DNA from: an uncultured Pelagibacteraceae bacterium
GTDB lineage: Bacteria; Pseudomonadota; Alphaproteobacteria; Pelagibacterales; Pelagibacteraceae
Length of the DNA: 53,543 bases
Assembly: GCA_902593445.1 (NCBI GenBank)
Contig: CACJIJ010000004.1
Span: 1 to 53,543, forward strand
Direction: 5' to 3'
The first letter of the stretch is position 1, and each line of letters opens with the position of its first letter. This document shows positions 37,366 to 46,238 of this stretch, in pieces. The notes beneath the pieces were generated by a model. That model saw only the letters and a program-made list of their open reading frames with translations, was not told the DNA's origin and made no database searches. Position numbers and translations under genes: made by a program.

Positions 37366-37917
37366 ATGTTTGATGAGAAATCATACAGCCTTAAAATGGA
37401 TAAAGCCATTGAGGTTTTCTCAAAAGAACTATCTTCTTTAAGAACAGGTAGAGCAAATGCATCAATGTTGGATCTTGTTAAAGTAGATGTATATGGTCAG
37501 CAAATGCCGATTAATCAAATTGGAAGCATAACAACACCAGAGCCAAGAATGATTAATATTCAGATTTGGGATGCAAACAATGTCTCATTAGTAGATGCTG
37601 CAATTAAAAAGTCAGATTTAGGATTAAATCCTCAAATAGATGGTCAGTTAATTAGACTTCCTGTTCCAGAATTAAATGAAGAAAGAAGAAATGAACTTAA
37701 AAAAATAATTAAATCTATTGGTGAAAAATGTAAAGTTTCAATAAGAAATATACGTAGAGAAGCAAATGAAGATCTTAAGAAACTTTTGAAATCAAAAGAA
37801 ATAGGAGAAGATGATGAAAAAGCACATGAAAAGAAAGTCCAGATTATTACAGACGAACATATAAACTCAGTAGACAAAAAAGTTTCTTCTAAAGAAAAAG
37901 AAATAATGACAATATGA
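37366..37917 (+). CDS. frr: Ribosome recycling factor
   Basis: A 183-residue factor that splits ribosomes after termination together with EF-G. Signatures include LRTGRANASMLDLVKVDVYG (about residues 25-44), PINQIGSI, and LPVPELNEERRNEL. Length matches the usual 185. It starts immediately after the tsf stop and overlaps uppS by 4 nt. Confidence 0.97.
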   Translation: MFDEKSYSLKMDKAIEVFSKELSSLRTGRANASMLDLVKVDVYGQQMPINQIGSITTPEPRMINIQIWDANNVSLVDAAIKKSDLGLNPQIDGQLIRLPVPELNEERRNELKKIIKSIGEKCKVSIRNIRREANEDLKKLLKSKEIGEDDEKAHEKKVQIITDEHINSVDKKVSSKEKEIMTI

Positions 37918-38588
37918 ACCATCTTAATCATGTAGCCATTATCATGGATGGTAATGGGAGGTGGGGATTAAAATATAAAAAATCAAGAAATGAAGGACAT
38001 AAGGCTGGATTAAAATCTTTAGAAGAAATTATTAACGAAACAATAAAAAAAAATATAAAATATTTAACCTTATATGCATTTTCTACTGAAAATTGGAAAA
38101 GACCTAAAAAAGAAATAAATTATTTATTTAATTTATTAGAAAATTTTCTACAAAATAAAATTGAAGATTTAAATAAAAAAAATATTAAATTAAAAATTAT
38201 AGGTGTAAAAAATTTTTCTTCAAAATTGAATAATCTTTTAATTTCTTGTGAAAGAAAAACAAATAAAAACAATAAATTACAAATAAATTTAGCTTTAAAC
38301 TATGGGTCAAAATATGAATTAATAAACGCATTTAAAAAGTTAAGAAAAATCAATAAATCAATAAATGAAAAAAACTTTCAGAAATGTCTTCAAACAGCAA
38401 ATATACCTGATCCAGATATTCTTATTAGAACTGGAAATACACAGAGATTAAGTAATTTTTTACTTTGGCAATTAGCATATTCAGAAATTTTTTTTATAAA
38501 GAAATTATGGCCAGATTTTAATATTAGGGATTATAATAATATTATTAGAAAATTTAAATCTATAAAAAGAAATTTTGGAAATGTATGA
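37914..38588 (+). CDS. uppS: Undecaprenyl diphosphate synthase (cis-prenyltransferase)
   Basis: A 224-residue enzyme that makes the C55 lipid carrier for peptidoglycan and other glycans. IIMDGNGRWG with catalytic Asp12 is at about residues 9-18, followed by GHKAG; LYAFSTENWKRP and IRTGNTQRLSNFLLWQLAYSE are typical, with Asn in place of the usual Gly after RTG. It is slightly shorter than E. coli UppS (253). It overlaps frr and cdsA by 4 nt each. Confidence 0.94.
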   Translation: MNHLNHVAIIMDGNGRWGLKYKKSRNEGHKAGLKSLEEIINETIKKNIKYLTLYAFSTENWKRPKKEINYLFNLLENFLQNKIEDLNKKNIKLKIIGVKNFSSKLNNLLISCERKTNKNNKLQINLALNYGSKYELINAFKKLRKINKSINEKNFQKCLQTANIPDPDILIRTGNTQRLSNFLLWQLAYSEIFFIKKLWPDFNIRDYNNIIRKFKSIKRNFGNV

Positions 38589-39265
38589 GTTTGAAAGATT
38601 TATTAAAAAGGATAATAACTGCAATTTTTTTAATTATTTTTTTAGCTCTTTCTTTTTATAATTTTTATATTTTAGTTATTTCTTTAATATTTATATCATT
38701 TATATCATTCATTGAATTTCGAGGATTAATTTCAAAAATTATACAAAAAAAAAAATTAAATAATATTTATTTAAGATATATTATTAATTTAGTTAGCTTA
38801 ATTTATATTATCATATTTTCTTTAGTAGTGTTTACTGGTATTTCTGAAGAAAAATATAAAATAACAATTTTTTATCTTTTTTGTGTATGCATTTGTTCTG
38901 ATATTGGCGGATTATTATTTGGAAAAATTTTTAAGGGGAAAAAATTAACGAAGATAAGTCCAAATAAAACAATTTCAGGCACTATAGGTTCGTTTATTTT
39001 ATCATTAATATTAGTACCTATCTTTTATTTTTCTTTGGAAGGAAATATTTTTAATTTAATCAATTTTATCTTTATTACATTATTTGTTTCCTTATTTTGT
39101 CAGATTGGTGATTTATTTATCTCCTTTTTAAAACGAAAAGCTCAAGTAAAAGATACAGGAAAAATTTTACCAGGTCATGGAGGTTTCCTGGATAGAATTG
39201 ACGGTATGCTTTTAGCAATCCCAGTCGGTATACTAATTTTTAAATTTTTTGAGATTTCGATATGA
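38585..39265 (+). CDS. cdsA: Phosphatidate cytidylyltransferase
   Basis: A 226-residue integral membrane enzyme that makes CDP-diacylglycerol for phospholipid synthesis. The C-terminal signature KDTGKILPGHGGFLDRIDGM is present, as are the conserved SDIGG and SPNKTISGTIG. About six to seven helices are predicted. At 226 residues it is shorter than E. coli CdsA (285), mainly through a reduced N-terminal helix bundle. It overlaps uppS and dxr by 4 nt each. Confidence 0.92.
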   Translation: MSLKDLLKRIITAIFLIIFLALSFYNFYILVISLIFISFISFIEFRGLISKIIQKKKLNNIYLRYIINLVSLIYIIIFSLVVFTGISEEKYKITIFYLFCVCICSDIGGLLFGKIFKGKKLTKISPNKTISGTIGSFILSLILVPIFYFSLEGNIFNLINFIFITLFVSLFCQIGDLFISFLKRKAQVKDTGKILPGHGGFLDRIDGMLLAIPVGILIFKFFEISI

Positions 39266-40431
39266 AAAATAAGATTGTAATATTAGGTTCAACAGGTTCG
39301 ATTGGTGAATCTTTACTAAAAATTATTGATAAAGATCGACAAAATTTTGAAATTAAACTTTTAACGGCAAATAAAAATTATAAAAAACTTTTATTTCAGG
39401 CAGAATTATTTAATGTTAAAAATGTTATTTTATCTGATGCTAAAGTTTTTAAAGAACATAAAAACAAGTTTTTAAATAAAAAAATTAATATTTATAATAA
39501 TTTTAATTCAATTAAGAAAATTTTAAAAAAAAAAAGAATTGATTATGCAATGAGTTCAATTGTTGGATTAGATGGTTTATACCCAACTATTGAATTAATT
39601 AAATATACAAAGAAATTAGCTATAGCAAATAAAGAGTCAATTATATGTGCATGGAATTTAATTTTAAAGGAATTAAAAAAATATCAAACTAATTTTATTC
39701 CAGTTGACTCAGAGCATTTTTCAATATGGTATGCACTTAAAGGTAATACCTCAACAAACGTAAAAAAGATTCATTTAACAGCATCTGGGGGTCCTTTACT
39801 CAAAGTACCGACAAAAAAATTTGATAAATTAAAAATAAACAAAATAGTAAAACACCCAAACTGGAAAATGGGAAAAAAAATTAGCATTGACTCATCAACT
39901 ATGATGAATAAGGTTTTTGAAATTATAGAAGCAAAAAAAATATTTAATTTAAAATACAAACAGCTTTCAATATTAATTCATCCACAATCATACTTACATG
40001 CAATAATTGTTTTTAAGGATAAGATGATCAAGTTAATTGCTCATGACACTACAATGGAAATTCCTATTTATAATACCCTCAATACATCAAATATACAAAA
40101 GTTTAATGATAATCATCATATTGATTTAAAGAAGCTTAATAATCTATCACTTGAAAAAATTAATGCTAAAAAATTTCCTGTTATAAAACTAATTAACAAA
40201 TTATCTGAGAAAAATACTTTATTTGAGACTGTAATTGTATCAGCTAATGATGCATTGGTTTCGCAATACTTAAATAAAAAAATAAAATATACTGATATAA
40301 GCAAAAATTTACTTAAAGTAGTTGAATTTTCAGATTTTAAAAAAATGAAAAGTATTTATCCACGAAATATCAAAGATATAATTAATTTAAGTAAAAAAGT
40401 ACATTTAAAAATTAATGCTATGTGTGTATAA
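39262..40431 (+). CDS. dxr: 1-deoxy-D-xylulose 5-phosphate reductoisomerase
   Basis: A 389-residue enzyme that makes 2-C-methyl-D-erythritol 4-phosphate in isoprenoid synthesis. The NADPH motif GSTGSIGES is at residues 9-17, NKESIICAW near 125, PVDSEHFSIW near 150 carries metal ligands, and SSTMMNK follows. Length is normal. It overlaps cdsA by 4 nt and precedes bamA by only 6 nt. The rseP gene usual in this slot is missing. Confidence 0.95.
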   Translation: MKNKIVILGSTGSIGESLLKIIDKDRQNFEIKLLTANKNYKKLLFQAELFNVKNVILSDAKVFKEHKNKFLNKKINIYNNFNSIKKILKKKRIDYAMSSIVGLDGLYPTIELIKYTKKLAIANKESIICAWNLILKELKKYQTNFIPVDSEHFSIWYALKGNTSTNVKKIHLTASGGPLLKVPTKKFDKLKINKIVKHPNWKMGKKISIDSSTMMNKVFEIIEAKKIFNLKYKQLSILIHPQSYLHAIIVFKDKMIKLIAHDTTMEIPIYNTLNTSNIQKFNDNHHIDLKKLNNLSLEKINAKKFPVIKLINKLSEKNTLFETVIVSANDALVSQYLNKKIKYTDISKNLLKVVEFSDFKKMKSIYPRNIKDIINLSKKVHLKINAMCV

Positions 40432-40437
40432 AAAATT

Positions 40438-42687
40438 ATGAAATTTAATATTCTTAAAATATCATTTTCTGTGTTGATATATATAATTTTTTTCATCAGC
40501 TCATCTTTATCCGAAATTGTTAAAGAGATTAAAATTATTGGAAATGATCGAATATCTGATGATACAATTAAAATGTTCTCCCAAGTTTCAATTGATGATG
40601 ATCTTAATTCATCAGATATTAATTCAATATTAAAAAATTTATATGATACTAATTTTTTTGAGAATGTAGCTGTAAGTTTAAATAATGAAATCCTTAAAAT
40701 TATTGTTGTAGAAAATCCTATAATCCAAAATATCAATTACGAAGGGATCAAAGCAAAAAAAATTGAAGATGAAATTAAGAAAAATCTAAATTTAAAACCA
40801 AGATCTTCATTTAATAAGATTTTATTGAGCGAAGATGTAGAAAAGATTAAAAATGCTTTAAAATCAATTGGATATTATTTTTCTATAGTTGATGTTTATG
40901 TAGAAAACTTAAATGATAATCTTATAAATTTAAATTATAAAATTGATATTGGTGATAAAGCAAAAATTAAAAAAATTTCCTTTATTGGGGATAAAAAATT
41001 TAAAGATAAAAAATTAAAAAGTGTAATTGTTAGTGAAGAATATAAATTTTGGAAATTTGTAACAGGAAAAAAATATTTAAATGAAAACATTATCTCTCTA
41101 GATTTAAGATTGTTAAAGAATTTTTATCTTAATAGAGGTTTTTATAATATAAAGATAGATTCATCTTTCGCAAAACTTGTTAATCAAAATGAATTTGAAT
41201 TAGTATACAATATTACAGCTGGTAATAGATTTTATTTTAACAATTTAAATCTAAAAATCCCGGATGATTTTGATGAACAAAACTTTCAAAGTTTGAATAA
41301 ATTATTTAAAAAACTAAAAGGTGAACCGTACTCTATTAATCAAGTTGCAAAGATTTTAGAAGAAGTTGAAAAAATAACTATATTAGAGCAATTTCAATCT
41401 ATATCAGCAAATGTAATTGAAAATATTGTTAATCAAAAAATTAATTTAGAATTTGTTATAAATCAAACCGAAACTTTCTTTGTTGAGAAAATAAATATTT
41501 TAGGTAATAACGTTACGAGAGAAAATGTAGTCCGAAATCAGTTTGAGATAGATGAAGGTGATCCTTATAATGAGATTTTAGCAAATAAATCAGTTAATAA
41601 TTTGAAGAGTCTTAATTTTTTTAAAAATGTAACCTCTGAGACGGTTCAAGGAAGTTCCCCAGACTTAAAGGTTATAAATATTAATATAGAGGAAAAAGCA
41701 ACAGGAGAAATATCTGCAGGTGCTGGCGTCGGTACTTCCGGAAGTACTATTGCTTTTGGCGTTAAAGAAAATAATTATCTTGGTAAAGGTATAACTTTAG
41801 ATGCTAACTTTACTCTCTCAGAAGAAAGTTTAAAAGGTCTTTTTTCGGTAACAAATCCAAATTTCAGAAATACTGATAAATCAATCAATTTTTCTACTGA
41901 AGCAATTGAAACAGATAGATTATCTGCATTTGGATACAAGACAAACAAAACAGGTTTTTCAATTGGTACAAATTTTGAATTTTTAGATAATTTAAGACTC
42001 GGCTTAGGAAACTCAAATTATTATGAAAAAATTGAAACTGATAGCACAGCATCTACAAGACAGAAAACTCAAGAAGGAAATTATTGGGATAGTTTTATAA
42101 ATTTAAGCTTCGATTATGATACTAGAAATCAAAGATTCCAAGCTTCAGATGGTTTTAGAAGTCAGTATTTTGTTGATTTACCTGTTATTAGTGAAACTGC
42201 CACACTAAGTAATACATATTTGTATCAATACTTTACTGAACTTTACGAAAATAATATTTCAAATTTATCTTTCTATTTGAGATCTGCAGTGTCGCTTAAA
42301 GATGAGGATATTAAACTTTCTGAACGTATAATCTTACCTTCTAAAAGACTTAGAGGTTTTCAGAGAGGAAGATTTGGCCCAAAAGATGGTGAAGATTATA
42401 TTGGTGGAAATTATGCAGCATCAATTAATTTTTCTTCAACAATACCGCAAATTTTAGAAAATGCAGAAAATATCGATTTTTTAGTTTTTATGGATGCAGC
42501 AAATGTCTGGGGAGTCGATTATTTTGATGGAGATGACGAGGGAAGTGAAATTAGAAGTTCACTTGGTATTGGTATAGATTGGTTGACACCAATTGGACCT
42601 TTAAACTTTACATTAGCTACAGCAATTACTAAAGCTGATAGTGATAAAACAGAAACTTTCAGATTTAATTTAGGAACAAGTTTTTAA
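40438..42687 (+). CDS. bamA: Outer membrane protein assembly factor BamA
   Basis: A 749-residue Omp85-family protein that inserts beta-barrels into the outer membrane. A signal peptide (cleavage near residue 22-24) is followed by five POTRA-like repeats up to about residue 420, then a beta-barrel. The barrel contains RGFQRGRFGPKDGEDYIGG, which carries the conserved RGF motif, and the protein ends RFNLGTSF with the C-terminal Phe recognised by the Bam machine. Its neighbours skp, fabZ and lpxD fit the usual envelope cluster. Confidence 0.95.
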   Translation: MKFNILKISFSVLIYIIFFISSSLSEIVKEIKIIGNDRISDDTIKMFSQVSIDDDLNSSDINSILKNLYDTNFFENVAVSLNNEILKIIVVENPIIQNINYEGIKAKKIEDEIKKNLNLKPRSSFNKILLSEDVEKIKNALKSIGYYFSIVDVYVENLNDNLINLNYKIDIGDKAKIKKISFIGDKKFKDKKLKSVIVSEEYKFWKFVTGKKYLNENIISLDLRLLKNFYLNRGFYNIKIDSSFAKLVNQNEFELVYNITAGNRFYFNNLNLKIPDDFDEQNFQSLNKLFKKLKGEPYSINQVAKILEEVEKITILEQFQSISANVIENIVNQKINLEFVINQTETFFVEKINILGNNVTRENVVRNQFEIDEGDPYNEILANKSVNNLKSLNFFKNVTSETVQGSSPDLKVININIEEKATGEISAGAGVGTSGSTIAFGVKENNYLGKGITLDANFTLSEESLKGLFSVTNPNFRNTDKSINFSTEAIETDRLSAFGYKTNKTGFSIGTNFEFLDNLRLGLGNSNYYEKIETDSTASTRQKTQEGNYWDSFINLSFDYDTRNQRFQASDGFRSQYFVDLPVISETATLSNTYLYQYFTELYENNISNLSFYLRSAVSLKDEDIKLSERIILPSKRLRGFQRGRFGPKDGEDYIGGNYAASINFSSTIPQILENAENIDFLVFMDAANVWGVDYFDGDDEGSEIRSSLGIGIDWLTPIGPLNFTLATAITKADSDKTETFRFNLGTSF

Positions 42688-42694
42688 ATTAATA

Positions 42695-43201
42695 ATGAAA
42701 AAATTTTTTATTTTCCTTTTTATCATAGTAAATATATCTCCTACAAATGTAAAAAGTGAAATATTTTTTTTGGATATTGATTATATACTTAATAATTCTA
42801 GCTCAGGTAAAATTATAATAAATAAATTAAATAAAATAAATTCTCAAAATATTAAAGAACTTAAATTAGATGAAGAAGAATTACAAACATTAGAAAATGA
42901 AATAAATAAGATAAAAAATATCGCCTCAAAACAGGAATTAGATAAAAAAATAATTGTGTTAAAAGAGAAATTTAAAAAATATCAAGATGTGAAAGCTAAA
43001 AAAGTTAAAGAATTTGAAACTATTAAAAATGATGAATTAAATATTTATTTTAAAAAAATAACACCGTTAATTGAGAACTTTATGGAAACTAAATCAATTA
43101 AAATAATTTTAGATAAAAAAAATGTATTTATAGCTAATAAAAATTATGACATAACCAAAGAATTAACTGAATTTTTAGATACAAATTTAAATAATGATTA
43201 A
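42695..43201 (+). CDS. skp: OmpH/Skp-family periplasmic chaperone
   Basis: A 168-residue protein with a signal peptide (MKKFFIFLFIIVN..., cleavage near residue 21) and a long Lys/Glu-rich coiled coil at about residues 45-115, flanked by the short beta-strands of the Skp trimerisation body (EIFFLDIDYIL and IKIILDKKNVFIA). It holds unfolded outer-membrane proteins for BamA. Sequence identity to E. coli Skp is clearly low; the call rests on architecture and the bamA neighbourhood. It overlaps fabZ by 8 nt (ATGATTAA). Confidence 0.82.
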   Translation: MKKFFIFLFIIVNISPTNVKSEIFFLDIDYILNNSSSGKIIINKLNKINSQNIKELKLDEEELQTLENEINKIKNIASKQELDKKIIVLKEKFKKYQDVKAKKVKEFETIKNDELNIYFKKITPLIENFMETKSIKIILDKKNVFIANKNYDITKELTEFLDTNLNND

Positions 43202-43640
43202 ATTAAACAAAAAACAAATTTCTGACTTGCTTCCTCATAGAGAGCCCATGCTATTAATTGATGAACTTTATGATATTAAAAAATTACATTCTGCTACCGC
43301 TTTAGTTAAAGTAAAAAAAAACAGTTTTTTTGTACAAGGCCATTTTCCTAATAACCCTGTGATGCCAGGTGTGTTAATTGTTGAGTCTTTTGGTCAGGCG
43401 GCTGCAGCATTAACAGCTCATGGATTAGATAAATCGACATATGAAAATAAATTAGTTTTTTTAATGGGTATTGAAAAAGCAAGATTTAGAAATCCAGTTA
43501 TTCCAGATTGTGATTTGATTTTAAAAATTGAGGCAATAAGATCTCATGGCCGTGTTTGGAAATACAAAGGTGATGCTTTTGTTGATGGTAAAAAAATGGC
43601 TGATGCCATTTGGTCCGCAACAATTGTAGATAAGAAATAA
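43194..43640 (+). CDS. fabZ: 3-hydroxyacyl-[acyl-carrier-protein] dehydratase FabZ
   Basis: A 148-residue hotdog-fold dehydratase of fatty acid synthesis. The catalytic His50 lies in GHFPNNPVMPGV and Glu64 in IVESFGQAA; LLPHREPMLLIDE is the usual N-terminal motif. It competes with LpxA for 3-hydroxyacyl-ACP, which explains its place among lpx genes. Here it precedes lpxD, whereas skp-lpxD-fabZ-lpxA is the common order. Confidence 0.96.
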   Translation: MIKLNKKQISDLLPHREPMLLIDELYDIKKLHSATALVKVKKNSFFVQGHFPNNPVMPGVLIVESFGQAAAALTAHGLDKSTYENKLVFLMGIEKARFRNPVIPDCDLILKIEAIRSHGRVWKYKGDAFVDGKKMADAIWSATIVDKK

Positions 43641-43653
43641 ATAGCAATAAATC

Positions 43654-43672
43654 TTGATAACCAATTTATCAA
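43654..43672 (+). promoter_or_regulatory. Perfect hairpin between fabZ and lpxD
   Basis: TTGATAA (43654-43660) and TTATCAA (43666-43672) form a perfect 7-bp stem with a CCAAT loop in the widest gap of the rpsB-lpxB gene run. No T-run follows, so it is not a standard terminator. A role in mRNA processing, stability or lpxD translation is possible. Confidence 0.4.
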
Positions 43673-43691
43673 TGCTTTGTTAAAAGAATTT

Positions 43692-44672
43692 ATGTCACAT
43701 CCTTTCTTTAAAAACTATGGCCCAATATTAATATCTGAGATCTTAAAATATTTAGGTATTAAAATTGAAGATTTAAAAGTTGATAAAGAAATTTTAGATA
43801 TAAAAGATTTATATTCTTCGACAAATGCTGATATTACTTTTTATCATTCTAAAAAATATAAAGAAATTGCTAAGAATACAAAAGCATCTTTTTGTATAAC
43901 TACAGAAACCTTAAAAAACGACTTACCCAAAAATTGTAATTCATTAATTGTTGAAAACGTTTTAGTTTCAGTATCCAAATTAACTTCTAAGTTTTATCCT
44001 GAGTCAATTAATGATAATTTTGATGATACTGCAATTTCTATACTCGAAACAAAATTTAAAAATAAATTAAAATTTGGAAAAAATGTTTTAATTGGTGATA
44101 ATGTATCTATTGGATCAAATTGTTATATTGGTCACAATTCAATAATTGAAAAAAATGTAAATATTGGGAATAATTGTTTAATTGGATCGAATACAATTAT
44201 TAGAAATACAATTATTAAAGAGAATGTAAGAATTTTAGATAGATGTGTTATAGGCAAACATGGATTTGGATTTTTTCCTATGAAGAATCAAAACTTAAGA
44301 TATCCACACATAGGCATTGTAATAATTGAGGATAATTGTGAAATTGGATGTGGAGCAACTATAGATAGAGGTTCAATGTCGAATACAATTATAGGAAAAA
44401 ATACCTATTTAGATAATCAAGTACATATAGCTCACAATGTTAAGATTGGCCAAAATTCTATTATAGCTGGACAAGTAGGTATCGCTGGTAGCTCTATTAT
44501 TGGAAGTAATGTTAAAATTGGTGGACAAGCTGGAATTTCAGGACATCTTAAAATTGGAAATAACGTAGAAATTGGAGGCGGTTCAGGGGTTGTGAAAAGT
44601 ATTCCAGACAATACAAAAGTAATGGGATATCCAGCAAAGAATATTAAAGAATTTTTGAGAAAAAATAAATGA
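43692..44672 (+). CDS. lpxD: UDP-3-O-acylglucosamine N-acyltransferase
   Basis: A 326-residue enzyme that adds the second acyl chain in lipid A synthesis. A uridine-binding N-terminal domain is followed by about ten hexapeptide repeats of a left-handed beta-helix, with the catalytic His in HIAHNVKIG. ATG 43692 (MSHPFFKNYGPI) is preferred over TTG 43677, because AAAGAA just before it could act as a ribosome-binding site. The first choice would add five residues. It overlaps lpxA by 4 nt. Confidence 0.93.
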   Translation: MSHPFFKNYGPILISEILKYLGIKIEDLKVDKEILDIKDLYSSTNADITFYHSKKYKEIAKNTKASFCITTETLKNDLPKNCNSLIVENVLVSVSKLTSKFYPESINDNFDDTAISILETKFKNKLKFGKNVLIGDNVSIGSNCYIGHNSIIEKNVNIGNNCLIGSNTIIRNTIIKENVRILDRCVIGKHGFGFFPMKNQNLRYPHIGIVIIEDNCEIGCGATIDRGSMSNTIIGKNTYLDNQVHIAHNVKIGQNSIIAGQVGIAGSSIIGSNVKIGGQAGISGHLKIGNNVEIGGGSGVVKSIPDNTKVMGYPAKNIKEFLRKNK

Positions 44673-45451
44673 TTCATAAAACAGCAATTATTGATACTAA
44701 AGCTAGAATTTCTGAAAATGTAAAAATTGGTCCCTATTCAGTGATAGGTCCTAATGTCGAAATTGGGGAAGGCACAGTTGTTCAATCAAACGTTAACATT
44801 ACAGGACAAACAATAATTGGAAAAAATAATAATATTTATCCATTTGCTTCAATAGGAAATGATCCACAAGATTTAAAGTATAAGGGTGAAGAAACAAGAT
44901 TAGAGATTGGCGATAATAATAAAATTAGAGAATTTGTTACAATTAATCCTGGAACAAAAGGTGGTGGTGGTTTAACAAAAGTTAGTAGCAATTGTTTATT
45001 TATGGTTTCAGCACATATTGCTCATGATTGCTTTGTAGGAAATAATGTAATTTTAGCTAACAATGTTCCTTTAGGAGGACACGCTCATATAGACGACAAT
45101 GCAATTATAGGAGGAAATTCTGCTGTACAGCAATTTACTAGAGTGGGTAAATCAGCAATGATTGGGGGCATGTGCGGTGTAGTAAGAGATATAATTCCAT
45201 ATGGAATAGCACATGGTAATAGAAGTGTTTTACAAGGATTGAATTTAATTGGTTTAAGAAGAAAAAATATACCAAATAAAGATATAATGACTTTAAATGA
45301 TGCTTATAAAGAAATTTTTAAAAATGAAAATTTGACAGAAAATTTGAGTAATTTGCCAAATGAATATAAGAATAATGAATTAGTTGCAGAGGTTATTGCA
45401 TTTATAGAAAAAGATAAGAAAAGACCAATTTGTACTCCGTTTTCAAAATAA
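44669..45451 (+). CDS. lpxA: UDP-N-acetylglucosamine acyltransferase
   Basis: A 260-residue enzyme catalysing the first step of lipid A synthesis, O-acylation of UDP-GlcNAc. Hexapeptide repeats run through about the first 190 residues, starting IHKTAIIDTKARI, and the catalytic His lies in SAHIAHDC (His116 and His119). A helical C-terminal domain follows. It starts 4 nt inside lpxD and is followed by lpxI after 1 nt. Confidence 0.96.
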   Translation: MIHKTAIIDTKARISENVKIGPYSVIGPNVEIGEGTVVQSNVNITGQTIIGKNNNIYPFASIGNDPQDLKYKGEETRLEIGDNNKIREFVTINPGTKGGGGLTKVSSNCLFMVSAHIAHDCFVGNNVILANNVPLGGHAHIDDNAIIGGNSAVQQFTRVGKSAMIGGMCGVVRDIIPYGIAHGNRSVLQGLNLIGLRRKNIPNKDIMTLNDAYKEIFKNENLTENLSNLPNEYKNNELVAEVIAFIEKDKKRPICTPFSK

Positions 45452-45452
45452 A

Positions 45453-46238
45453 ATGATAGGTTTGTTTTTAGGTGATACTGATTTCTCAGAAATAGTTCTA
45501 AAAAAAATAAAAAAAAAAAATATAAAATATTTTATTATAGATTTTTCAAAAAAAAATAAATTTAAAAGAGATAAGAATTCTTTCAAAATAAGCATTGGAA
45601 AATTTGGTTCAATTATTAATTTAATCAAACAAAAAAAATGCAAAAGAGTTCTGTTTGCAGGTAAGATTGCAAAACCAAATTTCTCTTCTTTAAGATTAGA
45701 TTTAAAAGGAATTTATTATATGCCAAGTGTAATAAGGGCTGCTAAAATAGGTGATGCAGCAATAATTAAATCAATAATTAAAATTTTAAATAATGAAGGA
45801 ATTAAGGTTATTAGCTCTATATTTTTTAATCCTGAATTATCATTAAAGAAAGGAAATTATAGTAAATTAAAACCCAATAAAAAGGATATAGTTTCAATAA
45901 AAAAAGGAAAAGTTTTTTTTAATAAAACCAACAGTTTAGACCATCTTCAAGCCTTAGTTGTTAAAGGAGATAAAATTTTAGCTAAGGAAGGAAAGGGAGG
46001 TACAAAAAAAATGTTATCAAAATTGAGGAATAAATCAGATGGTATTTTGATAAAATTACCAAAGAAGAAACAAGATTTAAGAATGGATTTACCAACAATT
46101 GGTCTACAAACTCTTAAGGATATTAAAAAATATGGATTACGAGGTTTAGTTTTGCAATCTAAAAAAAATATTTTTTTAGACAAATCTGAATGTATTAAAT
46201 TTGCTAACAAAAATAATATATTTATTAACGTTATATGA
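45453..46238 (+). CDS. lpxI: UDP-2,3-diacylglucosamine pyrophosphatase LpxI
   Basis: A 261-residue protein of the LpxI (formerly DUF1009) family, which makes lipid X from UDP-diacylglucosamine in bacteria without LpxH. The motif VLFAGKIAKPNFSSLR lies near residues 64-80, and DLRMDLPTIG near 208-217 contains the catalytic Asp of the family. It is extremely Lys-rich. Its place between lpxA and lpxB supports the assignment. It overlaps lpxB by 4 nt. Confidence 0.93.
   Translation: MIGLFLGDTDFSEIVLKKIKKKNIKYFIIDFSKKNKFKRDKNSFKISIGKFGSIINLIKQKKCKRVLFAGKIAKPNFSSLRLDLKGIYYMPSVIRAAKIGDAAIIKSIIKILNNEGIKVISSIFFNPELSLKKGNYSKLKPNKKDIVSIKKGKVFFNKTNSLDHLQALVVKGDKILAKEGKGGTKKMLSKLRNKSDGILIKLPKKKQDLRMDLPTIGLQTLKDIKKYGLRGLVLQSKKNIFLDKSECIKFANKNNIFINVI

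Noticed and set aside
38735..38765. Long A-runs in cdsA, lpxI and birA as frameshift sites
   Set aside because: The reading frames run intact through them and the products are complete; the runs reflect base composition and Lys codons.
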